A stretch of 10,203 nucleotides of DNA from an uncultured Bacteroidales bacterium (GCA_905235775.1 CAJOMY010000055.1:1-10203); one strand, 5' to 3'; shown: positions 1 to 6,899, counted from the stretch's first letter. Numbers and translations: made by a program. The notes: a model not told the origin generated them from the sequence alone.

Positions 1-1
1 G

Positions 2-694
2 GAAAGCGAGGATGGAAGCCGAGACGCAGGCACATCGGGACGCTCGGCGGCGACTGCAATCGTGGCGATCGCGAGCAACAGCTCGCTCTGCGGGGGTTTC
101 AATGCCAACGTGGTGAAGAAGGCGCTGGAGGCCATCCGTGCCTGTGAGGGAGAGGTGGAGGTCTATCCCATCGGCCGCAAGATGGCGGAGGCCCTGCGCC
201 GCGCCGGTTATCCGGCCGACCGGGACTACAACGATCTGATCGGCCATCCGGCCTTTGACAAATCCGCCGCGCTGGCCCGCTCCCTGGCGGAGCGCTTCGA
301 ACGTGGTGAGCTGTCCCGCGTGGTGCTGGTCTACAACCGCTTCGCCTCCGCGTCCCGCCAGGAGCCGGTGGCGGAGACGTGGTTGCCGTTCGGGGAGATC
401 CTTCGCTTCGCTCAGGATGACAGAAATCTGGCGGCGGACGACGTGGAATATATCCTGGAACCCGATGCCGTCACGCTGGTGTCCCGGCTGCTCCCGCAGG
501 TAACGATGCTCAAGTTCCACGCCGCGATCCTGGATTCCGCTGCAGCCGAACAGGCTGCCCGCACGATTGCGATGCAGACCGCGACTGACAACGCCGAGGA
601 CCTGCTCGGCGAGCTGACGCTCGAATACAACAAGGGCCGTCAGCAGAAGATTACCGGCGAAATACTTGACCTGATCGGCGGCGCGGCGGAGTAG
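2..694 (+). CDS. atpG: ATP synthase F1 subunit gamma, 5'-truncated by the window edge
   Basis: This is the C-terminal 230 residues of the F1 gamma subunit, the central rotor shaft that couples proton flow through FO to ATP synthesis in the alpha3beta3 head at the inner membrane. The reading frame is open from base 2, so the true start lies upstream; by family length (about 290 residues) roughly 60 residues are missing. A GTG at 62 is internal, because it falls inside the conserved strand just before the SNSSLCGGFN motif (the Bacteroidota form of the usual SDRGLCGGFN). The C-terminal helix is intact: TIAMQTATDNAEDL, then LTLEYNKGRQQKITGEILDLIGG, ending in TAG at 692-694. Two variable loops stand out: a Ser/Asp/Gly-rich stretch at fragment residues 1-16, and residues 132-140 (EILRFAQDD), which are encoded by a REP-like palindromic repeat. 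It is last before a terminator, and no atpD/atpC follows, so the F1 genes here are split or end with gamma. Confidence 0.97.
   Translation, partial: ESEDGSRDAGTSGRSAATAIVAIASNSSLCGGFNANVVKKALEAIRACEGEVEVYPIGRKMAEALRRAGYPADRDYNDLIGHPAFDKSAALARSLAERFERGELSRVVLVYNRFASASRQEPVAETWLPFGEILRFAQDDRNLAADDVEYILEPDAVTLVSRLLPQVTMLKFHAAILDSAAAEQAARTIAMQTATDNAEDLLGELTLEYNKGRQQKITGEILDLIGGAAE
395..423 (+). repeat. REP-like palindromic repeat inside atpG
   Basis: These 29 bases contain the core ATCCTTCGCTTCGCTCAGGAT, an imperfect palindrome. ATCCT (398-402) pairs with AGGAT (414-418), and GC (405-406) with GC (410-411), around a TTC loop. From memory, this core with GAGA before and GACA after is a short dispersed repeat seen many times in assorted bacterial genomes, usually between genes. 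Here it is read in frame as EILRFAQDD, in a loop of the gamma subunit that varies in length within the family. Only one copy is visible in this window, so the repeat identity rests on recognition of the sequence rather than on a second copy. Confidence 0.65.
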
Positions 695-763
695 CCGTCA
701 TCCGCTGGGTTCAGGTCTGAGCTCCGGCCGGCTGTCCCAGCGGGCGGACGGAAATTATTTTTC
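695..763 (+). terminator. Rho-independent terminator of atpG
   Basis: Immediately after the atpG stop, CCGTC (695-699) and CCGCTGGG (702-709) pair with CCCAGCGG (736-743) and GACGG (747-751), giving 13 base pairs with a small internal loop (AT opposite GCG). The apical loop region at 710-735 is itself GC-rich and may fold further. The stem is followed directly by an A/T-rich tail ending in a run of five T (758-762). Position, stem strength and tail all fit an intrinsic terminator for the atpG transcript. Confidence 0.8.
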
Positions 764-800
764 TGACAGGTTTGCAGAAAAACCAATTTCCGCTCCGCCC
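742..800. repeat. Long imperfect inverted repeat between convergent genes
   Basis: The arms at 742-765 and 775-800 are near-perfect reverse complements. GGGCGGA pairs with TCCGCCC (794-800), CGGAAATT (749-756) with AATTTCCG (785-792), and TTTTTCTG (758-765) with CAGAAAAA (775-782). Together these make 23 base pairs, with one bulged base (793), a small internal loop (757 against 783-784) and a 9-base apical loop (766-774). It overlaps the 3' arm and T-tail of the atpG terminator, so the two hairpins cannot form together in the + transcript. It lies 38 bases past the stop of the PorV-like gene and could block or stabilise the end of that minus-strand transcript, although no T-run follows it on that strand. 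Confidence 0.8.
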
Positions 801-837
801 TTCACAACGCCAACGCACGCCGGCCGGAAAGGTTCTC

Positions 838-1728
838 CTAGAAGGCGTACCCCAGCGAAATCATAAAGGAATTGCCGAGTGTCTTGGAGGCCAGCAGGAA
901 GGCGGCGTCAAGCCTGACGCCGGCGAACTGCACCCCGAGGCCCAGGGACGCATAGGTCGGGAGGGCCTTGGCGGCGTCGCCGTAGTGGAATCCCCCGCGC
1001 AGCGACACGATGTCCGCGATGGTGTATTCCAGGCCCAGCCCGGCCATCAGCGCGCCGGCGAAGAGGTAGTCCACCTCGGCGCTGGCCGTGAAGCCGGCGA
1101 TGGAGTAGGCGGCGCCGGCCTTCGCCAGCATCGGCTGGGCATAGGAAGCACCGCCGTAGCTGATGGAGGAACCGAGGTTGCACACGCCCAGGGCGGCGCT
1201 GAAACCGCCGGAGGCATACATCGCCGTGATATCGGCTCCGAACGCCGTTCCTTTCATGTTCTCGCCGATGGACGAGGAGACCATCCGGGCGGCAACGCCC
1301 AGCGAAAAGCCGTCCGCGACGGCGTAGGACAGGCCCAGCCCGGCCACGAGATCGCCCGGGGTGAACTGCCCCGCGACCTGACCGCCGGTGGAGGTGATGT
1401 CATAGGGCTTGTCACGCAGCATCCGGCCGGAGAGGCCGAGTGCCAGCCTGTCGTTCAATTTATAGAAGGCGCCGAGCCCGATCAGCAAATTGTCGGCCGA
1501 CTTCGGGGCCCACCTCCCATAGGAGGCGGACACGGAGAACGTCTTGTCCGCGAGGGACATCGCTGCAGCGGCATTATCGATGGCGAAAGCCCCGGCGGGA
1601 CGGGCTACGGATGCACCGCCCGCAGCCAGCGAGGCCGGATCGGCGCCAATCAGCAGGGACGGGAGCGCCTGGGCGGAGGCCGCCAGCGCGAACGTGGTTG
1701 CAAACAGGAGGGTGAAAATCTTCCTCAT
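838..1728 (-). CDS. PorV/PorQ-like outer-membrane beta-barrel protein
   Basis: This 296-residue protein begins with a Sec signal peptide (MRKIFTLLFATTFALAASAQA, cleavage likely near residue 20). The mature start, SLLIGADPASLAAGGASVA, resembles the conserved N-terminus of the PorV/PorQ family (DARAAGMGGAxxA-type). The rest is alternating hydrophobic/polar strands rich in Gly and Ala, such as LLIGLGAFYKL and ADIVSLRGGFHYG, ending in the aromatic-terminated strand MISLGYAF, as in FadL-like barrels. PorV is known to carry T9SS substrates from the translocon to the cell-surface attachment complex. This gene sits 12 bp downstream of a peptidase with a T9SS sorting domain, so a role in secretion or anchoring of that partner is a reasonable inference. 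It is shorter than typical PorV and could be a PorQ-like or other paralogue. The ATG at 1726-1728 has a weak purine-rich leader (GAGAGAG). The stop TAG is at 838-840. Confidence 0.8.
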   Translation of the reverse strand: MRKIFTLLFATTFALAASAQALPSLLIGADPASLAAGGASVARPAGAFAIDNAAAAMSLADKTFSVSASYGRWAPKSADNLLIGLGAFYKLNDRLALGLSGRMLRDKPYDITSTGGQVAGQFTPGDLVAGLGLSYAVADGFSLGVAARMVSSSIGENMKGTAFGADITAMYASGGFSAALGVCNLGSSISYGGASYAQPMLAKAGAAYSIAGFTASAEVDYLFAGALMAGLGLEYTIADIVSLRGGFHYGDAAKALPTYASLGLGVQFAGVRLDAAFLLASKTLGNSFMISLGYAF

Positions 1729-1740
1729 GACTCTCTCGAT

Positions 1741-4392
1741 TTATTGTTTGACAATCGTGTAGCGGTCTTCGCCGATGCGGACATAGTACACGCCGCCCGG
1801 TTGCGCCTTGAAGTCGATGGCCGTCGGCTCAAACGGGTCAAGCGCCAGGCCGCTCTGTTCATAGACCACGGCCCCGGCCTTGTTGGAAATGGTCAGATCG
1901 ACGGATTTGACCTCTCCGGAGCGCAGCCAGAGCACGTCCTTGACCGGGTTGGGGTAGAGGTCATACGGCCGGGAACCGTCGCGCACCAGCACGCGGAACG
2001 ACAGGGATGCGGACTCGCCGCGGGCGTCGGAGGCCGTGACGGTGAGGGTGGCAGACCCGGTGGAATGGGCTTGGACCGTGAGCGTCCCTTCGTCAGAGAC
2101 CGTGCTGTTGACGATGATGCTGGTCGAGGAACTGGAGACCGTGTAGCAGAGCGTCTCGCCATCCTCATCACTGAAATAGTCGGAAAGCGTGAAACTCTTC
2201 TGATCGGAGAGGGAGGAGAAATACTGGTCGCCGATGGACCTGGCAACCTGCGGGGCATGGTTGGTCAGGATGGTGTAGCTGAAGGATTGCACGGTAGTGT
2301 CGTAGCCGTCGGTGACGGAGAGTGCGCCCGTGTAAGTCCGGCCGGGCTCCGCCTTCAGGGCTTCGACGGCCAGGGTGACCGCCCCGTTGTCCGGAGTGGT
2401 GACGAATCCGGGAACGCCCTCCACAACCGTCAGTCCGGGCAGGCCCTGGGTAACCGAACAGGACAATGCGTGCCCGTCGGGGTCGGAATAATAGAAGACC
2501 AGCTCCCCGGACGCATGGGCCGCCAGCGTCAGGGAAGTGCCGTCCGCGGCTTCGATGACCGGCTTGCCGTTGGTGCCGGTCTTCACCGTCTGTTCGGCGG
2601 AGAGGGCGGAGAAACTGCCCAGCAGATTCTCCGAGCAGATGCGCAGGTGATAGTCCGTCCGGAAGGCCAGGCCCTCCAGGGTGGCGGACAGGGTCGTGCC
2701 GGCCGGCTTGCCGCCGCCGAATATGCGCAGCACCTCCACGTCCGCACCCGGCTTGGTCGGATCCAGCGACGAGAGGGATTTCGTGCTGTAGAAGATGTTA
2801 TAGGCATAGGGGATCTCGCCGCCCTCCGGGGCGGCCGGGACGCTCCAGGTCAGGTCCAGGCAGTTGGACCGCGCCTGGGCAGACAGGTCCATGACCGGGT
2901 TCGGCGCCACGTCGGACGTCTCTGCCGTGAGGGCGGCATAAGCGTCAACCAGGCCTGCGCCCAGTTTTGTGGCATAGGAGCCGTTCTCTTCAAGGGCACG
3001 CCTGTTGGCGGTGCTCTGAAGCAGATAGATAAGCTTGTCACGGGTGAATCCCTTGCGGCCCACTCCATAGTGCGAGACGAGAAGGGCGGCCACTCCCGTG
3101 ACGTGCGGGGCAGCCATCGAAGATCCCTGCATGTTGCCGTATTTGTTGTCCGGAAGGGTGGAAAGAATATATACGCTGCGGTTGGCATCGCCGCCGGGGG
3201 CGCTGATGTCCACCCACTCGCCGAAGCTCGTGAAATAGGAACGAACGTAGTTGGCGCCGAGGGCAGCAACGGCAAATACGTTGTCTTCCATGGCGGGGTG
3301 CTCAATCTCCCGGCCGTCGTTGCCGGCCGCGAAAATAATCAGACCGCCCGCCATCGGGCCGGTCTGGACGCCGTTCTCGTCAAAGCCGGCGTAGGCATTG
3401 AAATAGTCGATGGCTTCCATGTAGGACTTGGGCGTGGGCTGCTCGTAGTTGACGAAGCCCCAGCTGCAGTTGATCAGCACCGCACCGTTGTCCGCCGCAT
3501 AGACGAAGGACGCCGGCGTGAAAGCGCCGTGCTGGCCGTCCAGCGTCTGGGTGCACATGATCCTGACGCCTGATCCGGGCGTGCCGTCACCACCGGCCAC
3601 GCCGCTGACCCCGATACCGTTGTTGTTGACGGCGGCAATCGTGCCGGCTACATGGGTGCCATGGCCGCCCGGTACAATCTTGCCGACAGTAGTCGTACCG
3701 TCGTAAGTCATGAAAGAATAGCCGTAGATATCGTCGATATAACCATTGTTGTCGTCATCCTCTCCGGCCTTGCCGTTCAGCTCAGCCTCGTTCACCCACA
3801 TATTGGCAGCGAGATCCTCGTGGCCGTAGTCCACTCCGAGGTCGTTGACAGCCACGATCACTTCCGGCTTTCCGGTCTCAATGGTCCAGGCCCTGTAGGC
3901 GTTCACGTCACATCCTTCAGACCACTGATCCTTGCCGCCGGGATTGTAGTAATGCCACTGGTCGGGCAGGCGCGGGTCGTTGAAAGGGGGATCCAGGGCC
4001 TTGGGGAGCATCCGGGGCACGAACTCGACCACGTCCACGCCTTCAATGGCCAGGGCATCCTGCCCTGCCTTGGTCAGCGGAACCGACTCGTCGAAGCGGA
4101 TATCGTACCACAGGTGCAGGCCGGCGGCACGATGCCGCTCCTCCCACTTCCCGGCTGGCGGGAAGGTGCGGGTCATGGTATATTCGCCCAGAGCCGCCAG
4201 ACCCAGGCCACCAGACTTGGTCCGGGATGGTTCCTGCTTGAATTTGACCCGGATATGACCGGGAACGGATCCGGCGGGGACATCTATGGCAGAAGGCTCC
4301 GGAAGAGCCCTCTGCTCCGTGACAGGCTCCCGTGCACAGGATGCAGCCATCAGGAGAATCAGGGACAAAAAAGAGGCTATGCGATTCTTCAT
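1741..4392 (-). CDS. Secreted S8 (subtilisin-type) serine peptidase with Ig-like repeats and T9SS type A sorting domain
   Basis: This is an 883-residue extracellular endopeptidase. Residues 1-19 form a signal peptide ending in a lipobox-like MAASC (Cys19). Residues about 44-130 look like an N-terminal propeptide/inhibitor domain (GHIRVKFK). The S8 domain spans about 140-490 with a complete catalytic set: Asp184 (AVNDLGVDYGH), His244 (GGHGTHVAG), oxyanion Asn358 (FAAGND) and Ser425 (GSSMAAPHV). An acidic DDDNNGYIDD loop at 212-221 probably binds calcium. A fibronectin type III-like domain (about 497-607) and two cadherin/Ig-like domains (about 608-710, with YYSDPDGHALSC; about 711-805, with YFSDEDGETLCY) follow. 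Residues about 809-883 form a T9SS type A sorting domain (LYPNPVKDVLWL, then GGVYYVRI). It leads a two-gene unit with the PorV-like gene. A hairpin separates it from the SusCD unit upstream, and no Shine-Dalgarno is seen before the ATG at 4390-4392. Substrate is unknown; protein or peptide cleavage is secure from the active site. Confidence 0.96.
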   Translation of the reverse strand: MKNRIASFLSLILLMAASCAREPVTEQRALPEPSAIDVPAGSVPGHIRVKFKQEPSRTKSGGLGLAALGEYTMTRTFPPAGKWEERHRAAGLHLWYDIRFDESVPLTKAGQDALAIEGVDVVEFVPRMLPKALDPPFNDPRLPDQWHYYNPGGKDQWSEGCDVNAYRAWTIETGKPEVIVAVNDLGVDYGHEDLAANMWVNEAELNGKAGEDDDNNGYIDDIYGYSFMTYDGTTTVGKIVPGGHGTHVAGTIAAVNNNGIGVSGVAGGDGTPGSGVRIMCTQTLDGQHGAFTPASFVYAADNGAVLINCSWGFVNYEQPTPKSYMEAIDYFNAYAGFDENGVQTGPMAGGLIIFAAGNDGREIEHPAMEDNVFAVAALGANYVRSYFTSFGEWVDISAPGGDANRSVYILSTLPDNKYGNMQGSSMAAPHVTGVAALLVSHYGVGRKGFTRDKLIYLLQSTANRRALEENGSYATKLGAGLVDAYAALTAETSDVAPNPVMDLSAQARSNCLDLTWSVPAAPEGGEIPYAYNIFYSTKSLSSLDPTKPGADVEVLRIFGGGKPAGTTLSATLEGLAFRTDYHLRICSENLLGSFSALSAEQTVKTGTNGKPVIEAADGTSLTLAAHASGELVFYYSDPDGHALSCSVTQGLPGLTVVEGVPGFVTTPDNGAVTLAVEALKAEPGRTYTGALSVTDGYDTTVQSFSYTILTNHAPQVARSIGDQYFSSLSDQKSFTLSDYFSDEDGETLCYTVSSSSTSIIVNSTVSDEGTLTVQAHSTGSATLTVTASDARGESASLSFRVLVRDGSRPYDLYPNPVKDVLWLRSGEVKSVDLTISNKAGAVVYEQSGLALDPFEPTAIDFKAQPGGVYYVRIGEDRYTIVKQ

Positions 4393-4401
4393 ACTCTACG
4401 A

Positions 4402-4440
4402 TACAGAATAAATCAGGGCACCCGATGCCGGGCACCCTGA
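4402..4440 (-). terminator. Terminator or attenuator hairpin between the SusCD unit and the peptidase gene
   Basis: On the minus strand, the RNA from 4439 down to 4414 folds as CAGGGUGCCCG, loop GCAU, CGGGUGCCCUG. That is 11 consecutive pairs, including two G-U wobbles, extended by an outer U-A pair (4440 with 4413). A moderately U-rich tail follows (AUUUAUUCU, 4412-4404). On the + strand the wobble positions become C/A mismatches, so the fold is clearly better in the minus-strand transcript. It starts 18 bases past the lipoprotein stop and ends about 20 bases before the peptidase ATG, so it should end or reduce transcription from the SusCD unit. The short T-run suggests partial rather than complete termination. 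Confidence 0.75.
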
Positions 4441-4457
4441 ATTGGAATTTTGCAGAC

Positions 4458-5285
4458 TTAGTTAAGGTCTAACTTGAAGGCGCCATTACGGTTGGCATAG
4501 TAGCCGCCGTCATCGTCATAGACGGCAATGCCATCTGTCGGGAAGGTGATGACTTTGTTCACCATCTTACCAGGCGCGAGCATTTGTGCTGCCATTTCGC
4601 CATAGCCCCAGTCAACGCCAAGAGAGGTCATATCGAAGACTACGGCATCCGGATCGGAAGCGTCGATCACCCACTTGACACCCAGTCTGTAATCTCCCGG
4701 GTCATTGTAAGGGAACACCTCTCCGTAAGGATCAATCAGGCGGAAGACATTGAACCCTTCAGCTTGCTCCACCTCCACTTCATATTCGATGGCAGGAGCA
4801 CCAAAGAGAGGACCTACGATATCGTCCGTATACTTATGCTTGCCGATGGACACCCATGAGAAGGCCTTGGCGAAAGTTATACTCACCGAAGATATGGCAG
4901 TATTGTCGTCGTATGCGTTCTCATCGGCAAAAGTGACAGAGCCCTTGTAACTGGTCCCGACCTCCATGGCAGAAATGTCCAGGACAAGGTCGGTCTTGTA
5001 CTCACCGGCATTGAAGGTCACGCTGGAAGGGACCTTGATATCCTCGGGCAGGGTACTTTCGATATTGACCGTAAGGGCAGCAGCGGCATTGCTGCGCGCC
5101 ACAGTGACCGGGAATGTCGTCTGGGCGGCGGATATCTCCGTGTCGTTCACGATGGACTGGGTGAACGAGAGGCCTGTTGCGTTGCCCTCGGACTCATAGA
5201 CCGTGCCGATATTGTCGGTGTTGCAGGAGACGGCGACAAAGGCAGCCGCACTCAAGACAAGGATGCTTTTAAATATATTTTTCAT
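4458..5285 (-). CDS. SusCD-associated lipoprotein of unknown function
   Basis: This is a 275-residue lipoprotein with a type II signal peptide ending at Cys21 (FVAVSC). It is probably outer-membrane and surface-exposed like SusD. Residues about 35-140 form a beta-rich domain resembling a Calx-beta/Ig-like fold (FPVTVARSNAAAALTVNIES, then SVTFNAGEYKTDLVLDI and SYKGSVTFADENA). Residues about 143-275 form a second domain beginning WVSIGKHKYTDD, with YEVEVEQ, RLIDPYGEVFPYN, LGVDWGYGE and an acidic VYDDDGGYY near the end. I recognise this second pattern from hypothetical Bacteroidales lipoproteins beside SusCD pairs but cannot name a function. It follows susD by 12 bp, so it is in the same operon, in the place where SusE/SusF-like surface binding proteins usually sit. 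Its base composition is lower than the genes to its left (32 G/C of 60 at 4501-4560, against 42 of 60 at 1021-1080). A ligand-binding accessory role is inference from position only. Confidence 0.9.
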   Translation of the reverse strand: MKNIFKSILVLSAAAFVAVSCNTDNIGTVYESEGNATGLSFTQSIVNDTEISAAQTTFPVTVARSNAAAALTVNIESTLPEDIKVPSSVTFNAGEYKTDLVLDISAMEVGTSYKGSVTFADENAYDDNTAISSVSITFAKAFSWVSIGKHKYTDDIVGPLFGAPAIEYEVEVEQAEGFNVFRLIDPYGEVFPYNDPGDYRLGVKWVIDASDPDAVVFDMTSLGVDWGYGEMAAQMLAPGKMVNKVITFPTDGIAVYDDDGGYYANRNGAFKLDLN

Positions 5286-5297
5286 ATCCTTTCTATT

Positions 5298-6881
5298 TTA
5301 TTGGTTACTCGGCGACGCGGGAGTCAGGGAAGGATCGTCACCCTCGGTTTCGGTAGCATAGCTGCCGACGGGGTTCTGAACCATGTAGTCGTTGGCCTGC
5401 AGTTCCGCCTCCGGAATCGTAAGGACCCAGTCGAAGGACTCAGGATCGTCGACATGCAGGGCGGTGAGCAGGGCGCTGGCGGGATGTCCCATAGCTACCG
5501 TACGGACGAAGCCCTGACGCAGACGCTTGATATCATAGACACGGCCGTATTCGCCCCAGAGCTCGATACGACGCTGAAGGATGATCTCCTCGAGGAGGGA
5601 ACCGGTCTCGTCGGTGGTGAGGGCGCCGAGGGCGCTGCCGCTCAGGAAAGAGCAGTCGTAGTCGGCATCACGGGTACTCATGAGGGCGTTGAGGGCATCT
5701 TGGGCCTCGACCTCGTTGCCCAGACGGCATGCGGTCTCGGCGACGATCAGCTGCATCTCCGGAGCGCGCATGAAGATATGGTCGGCACCGGTCTGAGGAT
5801 CTGAGGCGTCTTTGAAGAGGAACTTGTACTGCTGATAGCCCTTGGTCTTGCCGTCGGCGAGGACCTCATAGCTCCACCAATCGGCGGCGCGCTTGTCGTT
5901 ATCACCCATCCGGTCGATAAGCCAGGCGCTGGCGCATTTGCGGGATGCGGCGCCGTAACCGCCGAATGCGATATCCATGTGGGCCAGGAACTGAGGGTTC
6001 GTGGTGCCCTGGGTGGAGATGATCTCGGCGCCCCAGAGGACGCTCTTGTCCGAAGCATCGTTGTACTTGAAGGCAGGATCATAAGCATAGGTGGCACCCC
6101 CTGCCAGCGCAGCCTTGGCGGCATCATGTGCGGATTGGTAGTCCCCCATGTAGAGGGCGATGCGGGCCTTGATGCCGTTGGCGACATACTGGTCGATGTG
6201 GGAGACATGCTGCTTCGGCTGGCTCCCGATCAGGGTGATTGCCTGATTGATGTCGGAAATCGCCTGGGCGAACACCTCACGGTTGGTCGAACGAGGCTTC
6301 CCGGCAGTGCCGGCGAAGGTAGGCTCCGTGTAGATAGGTATGCTGAGCCGGTCCTCATGCCCGATATAACTGCGGGCAAAGGTCATTGCGCAATAGAAAT
6401 AGCTCCATGCACGGAGGGCATAGGCGTTGCCTACGATGTAATTGACATCATCGGTTGCTCCTTCCATCTGCGCAGCTGCGTCTATAATGTAGTTGCAGTT
6501 GGAAATCAAGGTGTAGTAGTAGTTCCAGCAGTCGTAGGAACGCCAGCTGGACTGCGTATAGCGGGACTTGACGTTGTAGTTGTAGTCATACCAGAACCAG
6601 CCGTTTCCGGCGGAAGCCTGGACCATGTCCTCACCCATCAGGTCCGCCATCAGGTTGTAGCCCTGAGGGCCGATGCACTGGTGATAGTTTGCGGTGGTCG
6701 TCCAACCCCATTGCCAGAAGGCACGGAACAATCCGTTGAGGGCCATCAGACCGCCTTCGGTATCCGTGAACACGGTGTCACCGGACACGCGATCGGTCGG
6801 ATTGGTATTGAGGAGTTCTTTGTTGCAAGCCGTGAACGAGAGGGTCGCCAGGGCCATCAAAGCGTAAAATATCTTTTTCAT
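5298..6881 (-). CDS. SusD/RagB-family nutrient-binding outer-membrane lipoprotein
   Basis: This 527-residue SusD homologue is the surface lid that binds ligand over its SusC channel. The type II signal peptide MKKIFYALMALATLSFTAC ends at Cys19, followed by NKEL, which resembles the Bacteroidota surface-export signal (Lys then acidic residue just after Cys). The N-terminal SusD-like region has NTNPTDRVSGDTVF and the helix NAYALRAWSYFYCAM (about 152-166). Tetratricopeptide-like helices follow (QYVANGIKARIALYMGDY, about 231-248). The C-terminal RagB/SusD region has IFMRAPEMQLIVAETACRLG (about 369-388) and ILQRRIELWGEYGRVYDIKR (about 434-453), both family hallmarks. Length is normal. I chose the ATG at 6879-6881 because AAGGAGG (6890-6896) lies 8 bases upstream; the in-frame ATG at 6885-6887 is only 2 bases from it and would add Met-Asn. 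Substrate (glycan or peptide) cannot be read from the sequence. Confidence 0.96.
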   Translation of the reverse strand: MKKIFYALMALATLSFTACNKELLNTNPTDRVSGDTVFTDTEGGLMALNGLFRAFWQWGWTTTANYHQCIGPQGYNLMADLMGEDMVQASAGNGWFWYDYNYNVKSRYTQSSWRSYDCWNYYYTLISNCNYIIDAAAQMEGATDDVNYIVGNAYALRAWSYFYCAMTFARSYIGHEDRLSIPIYTEPTFAGTAGKPRSTNREVFAQAISDINQAITLIGSQPKQHVSHIDQYVANGIKARIALYMGDYQSAHDAAKAALAGGATYAYDPAFKYNDASDKSVLWGAEIISTQGTTNPQFLAHMDIAFGGYGAASRKCASAWLIDRMGDNDKRAADWWSYEVLADGKTKGYQQYKFLFKDASDPQTGADHIFMRAPEMQLIVAETACRLGNEVEAQDALNALMSTRDADYDCSFLSGSALGALTTDETGSLLEEIILQRRIELWGEYGRVYDIKRLRQGFVRTVAMGHPASALLTALHVDDPESFDWVLTIPEAELQANDYMVQNPVGSYATETEGDDPSLTPASPSNQ

Positions 6882-6889
6882 ATTCATGT

Positions 6890-6896
6890 CCTCCTT
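6890..6896 (-). promoter_or_regulatory. Shine-Dalgarno site that sets the susD start
   Basis: AAGGAGG on the minus strand is a near-ideal match to the 16S anti-Shine-Dalgarno sequence, 8 bases before the ATG at 6881. It is notable because Bacteroidota usually rely on A/T-rich leaders and the other genes in this window lack such a site. It begins 3 bases beyond the susC stop, suggesting strong independent initiation of susD after susC translation ends. Confidence 0.75.
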
Positions 6897-6899
6897 GAA

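Noticed and set aside
62..694. atpG starting at GTG 62
   Set aside because: The frame is open to base 2 and conserved gamma-subunit sequence begins at or before this codon, so the gene is cut by the window edge rather than starting here.
801..837. Separate minus-strand rho-independent terminator for the PorV-like gene
   Set aside because: A short CCGGCCGG palindrome is present at 821-827, but no solid stem with a following T-run was found there. The only strong structure downstream is the shared inverted repeat at 742-800.
772..3573. Long + strand open frame (933 codons) across the barrel and peptidase genes
   Set aside because: It is also codon-aligned antisense. It starts within the intergenic inverted repeat and shows no family motifs, while the minus-strand genes have full catalytic and sorting motifs.
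3652..4440. + strand open frame of 262 codons reaching the hairpin before the peptidase gene
   Set aside because: It lies opposite the catalytic region of the peptidase, has no known domain and has a biased composition typical of antisense translation.
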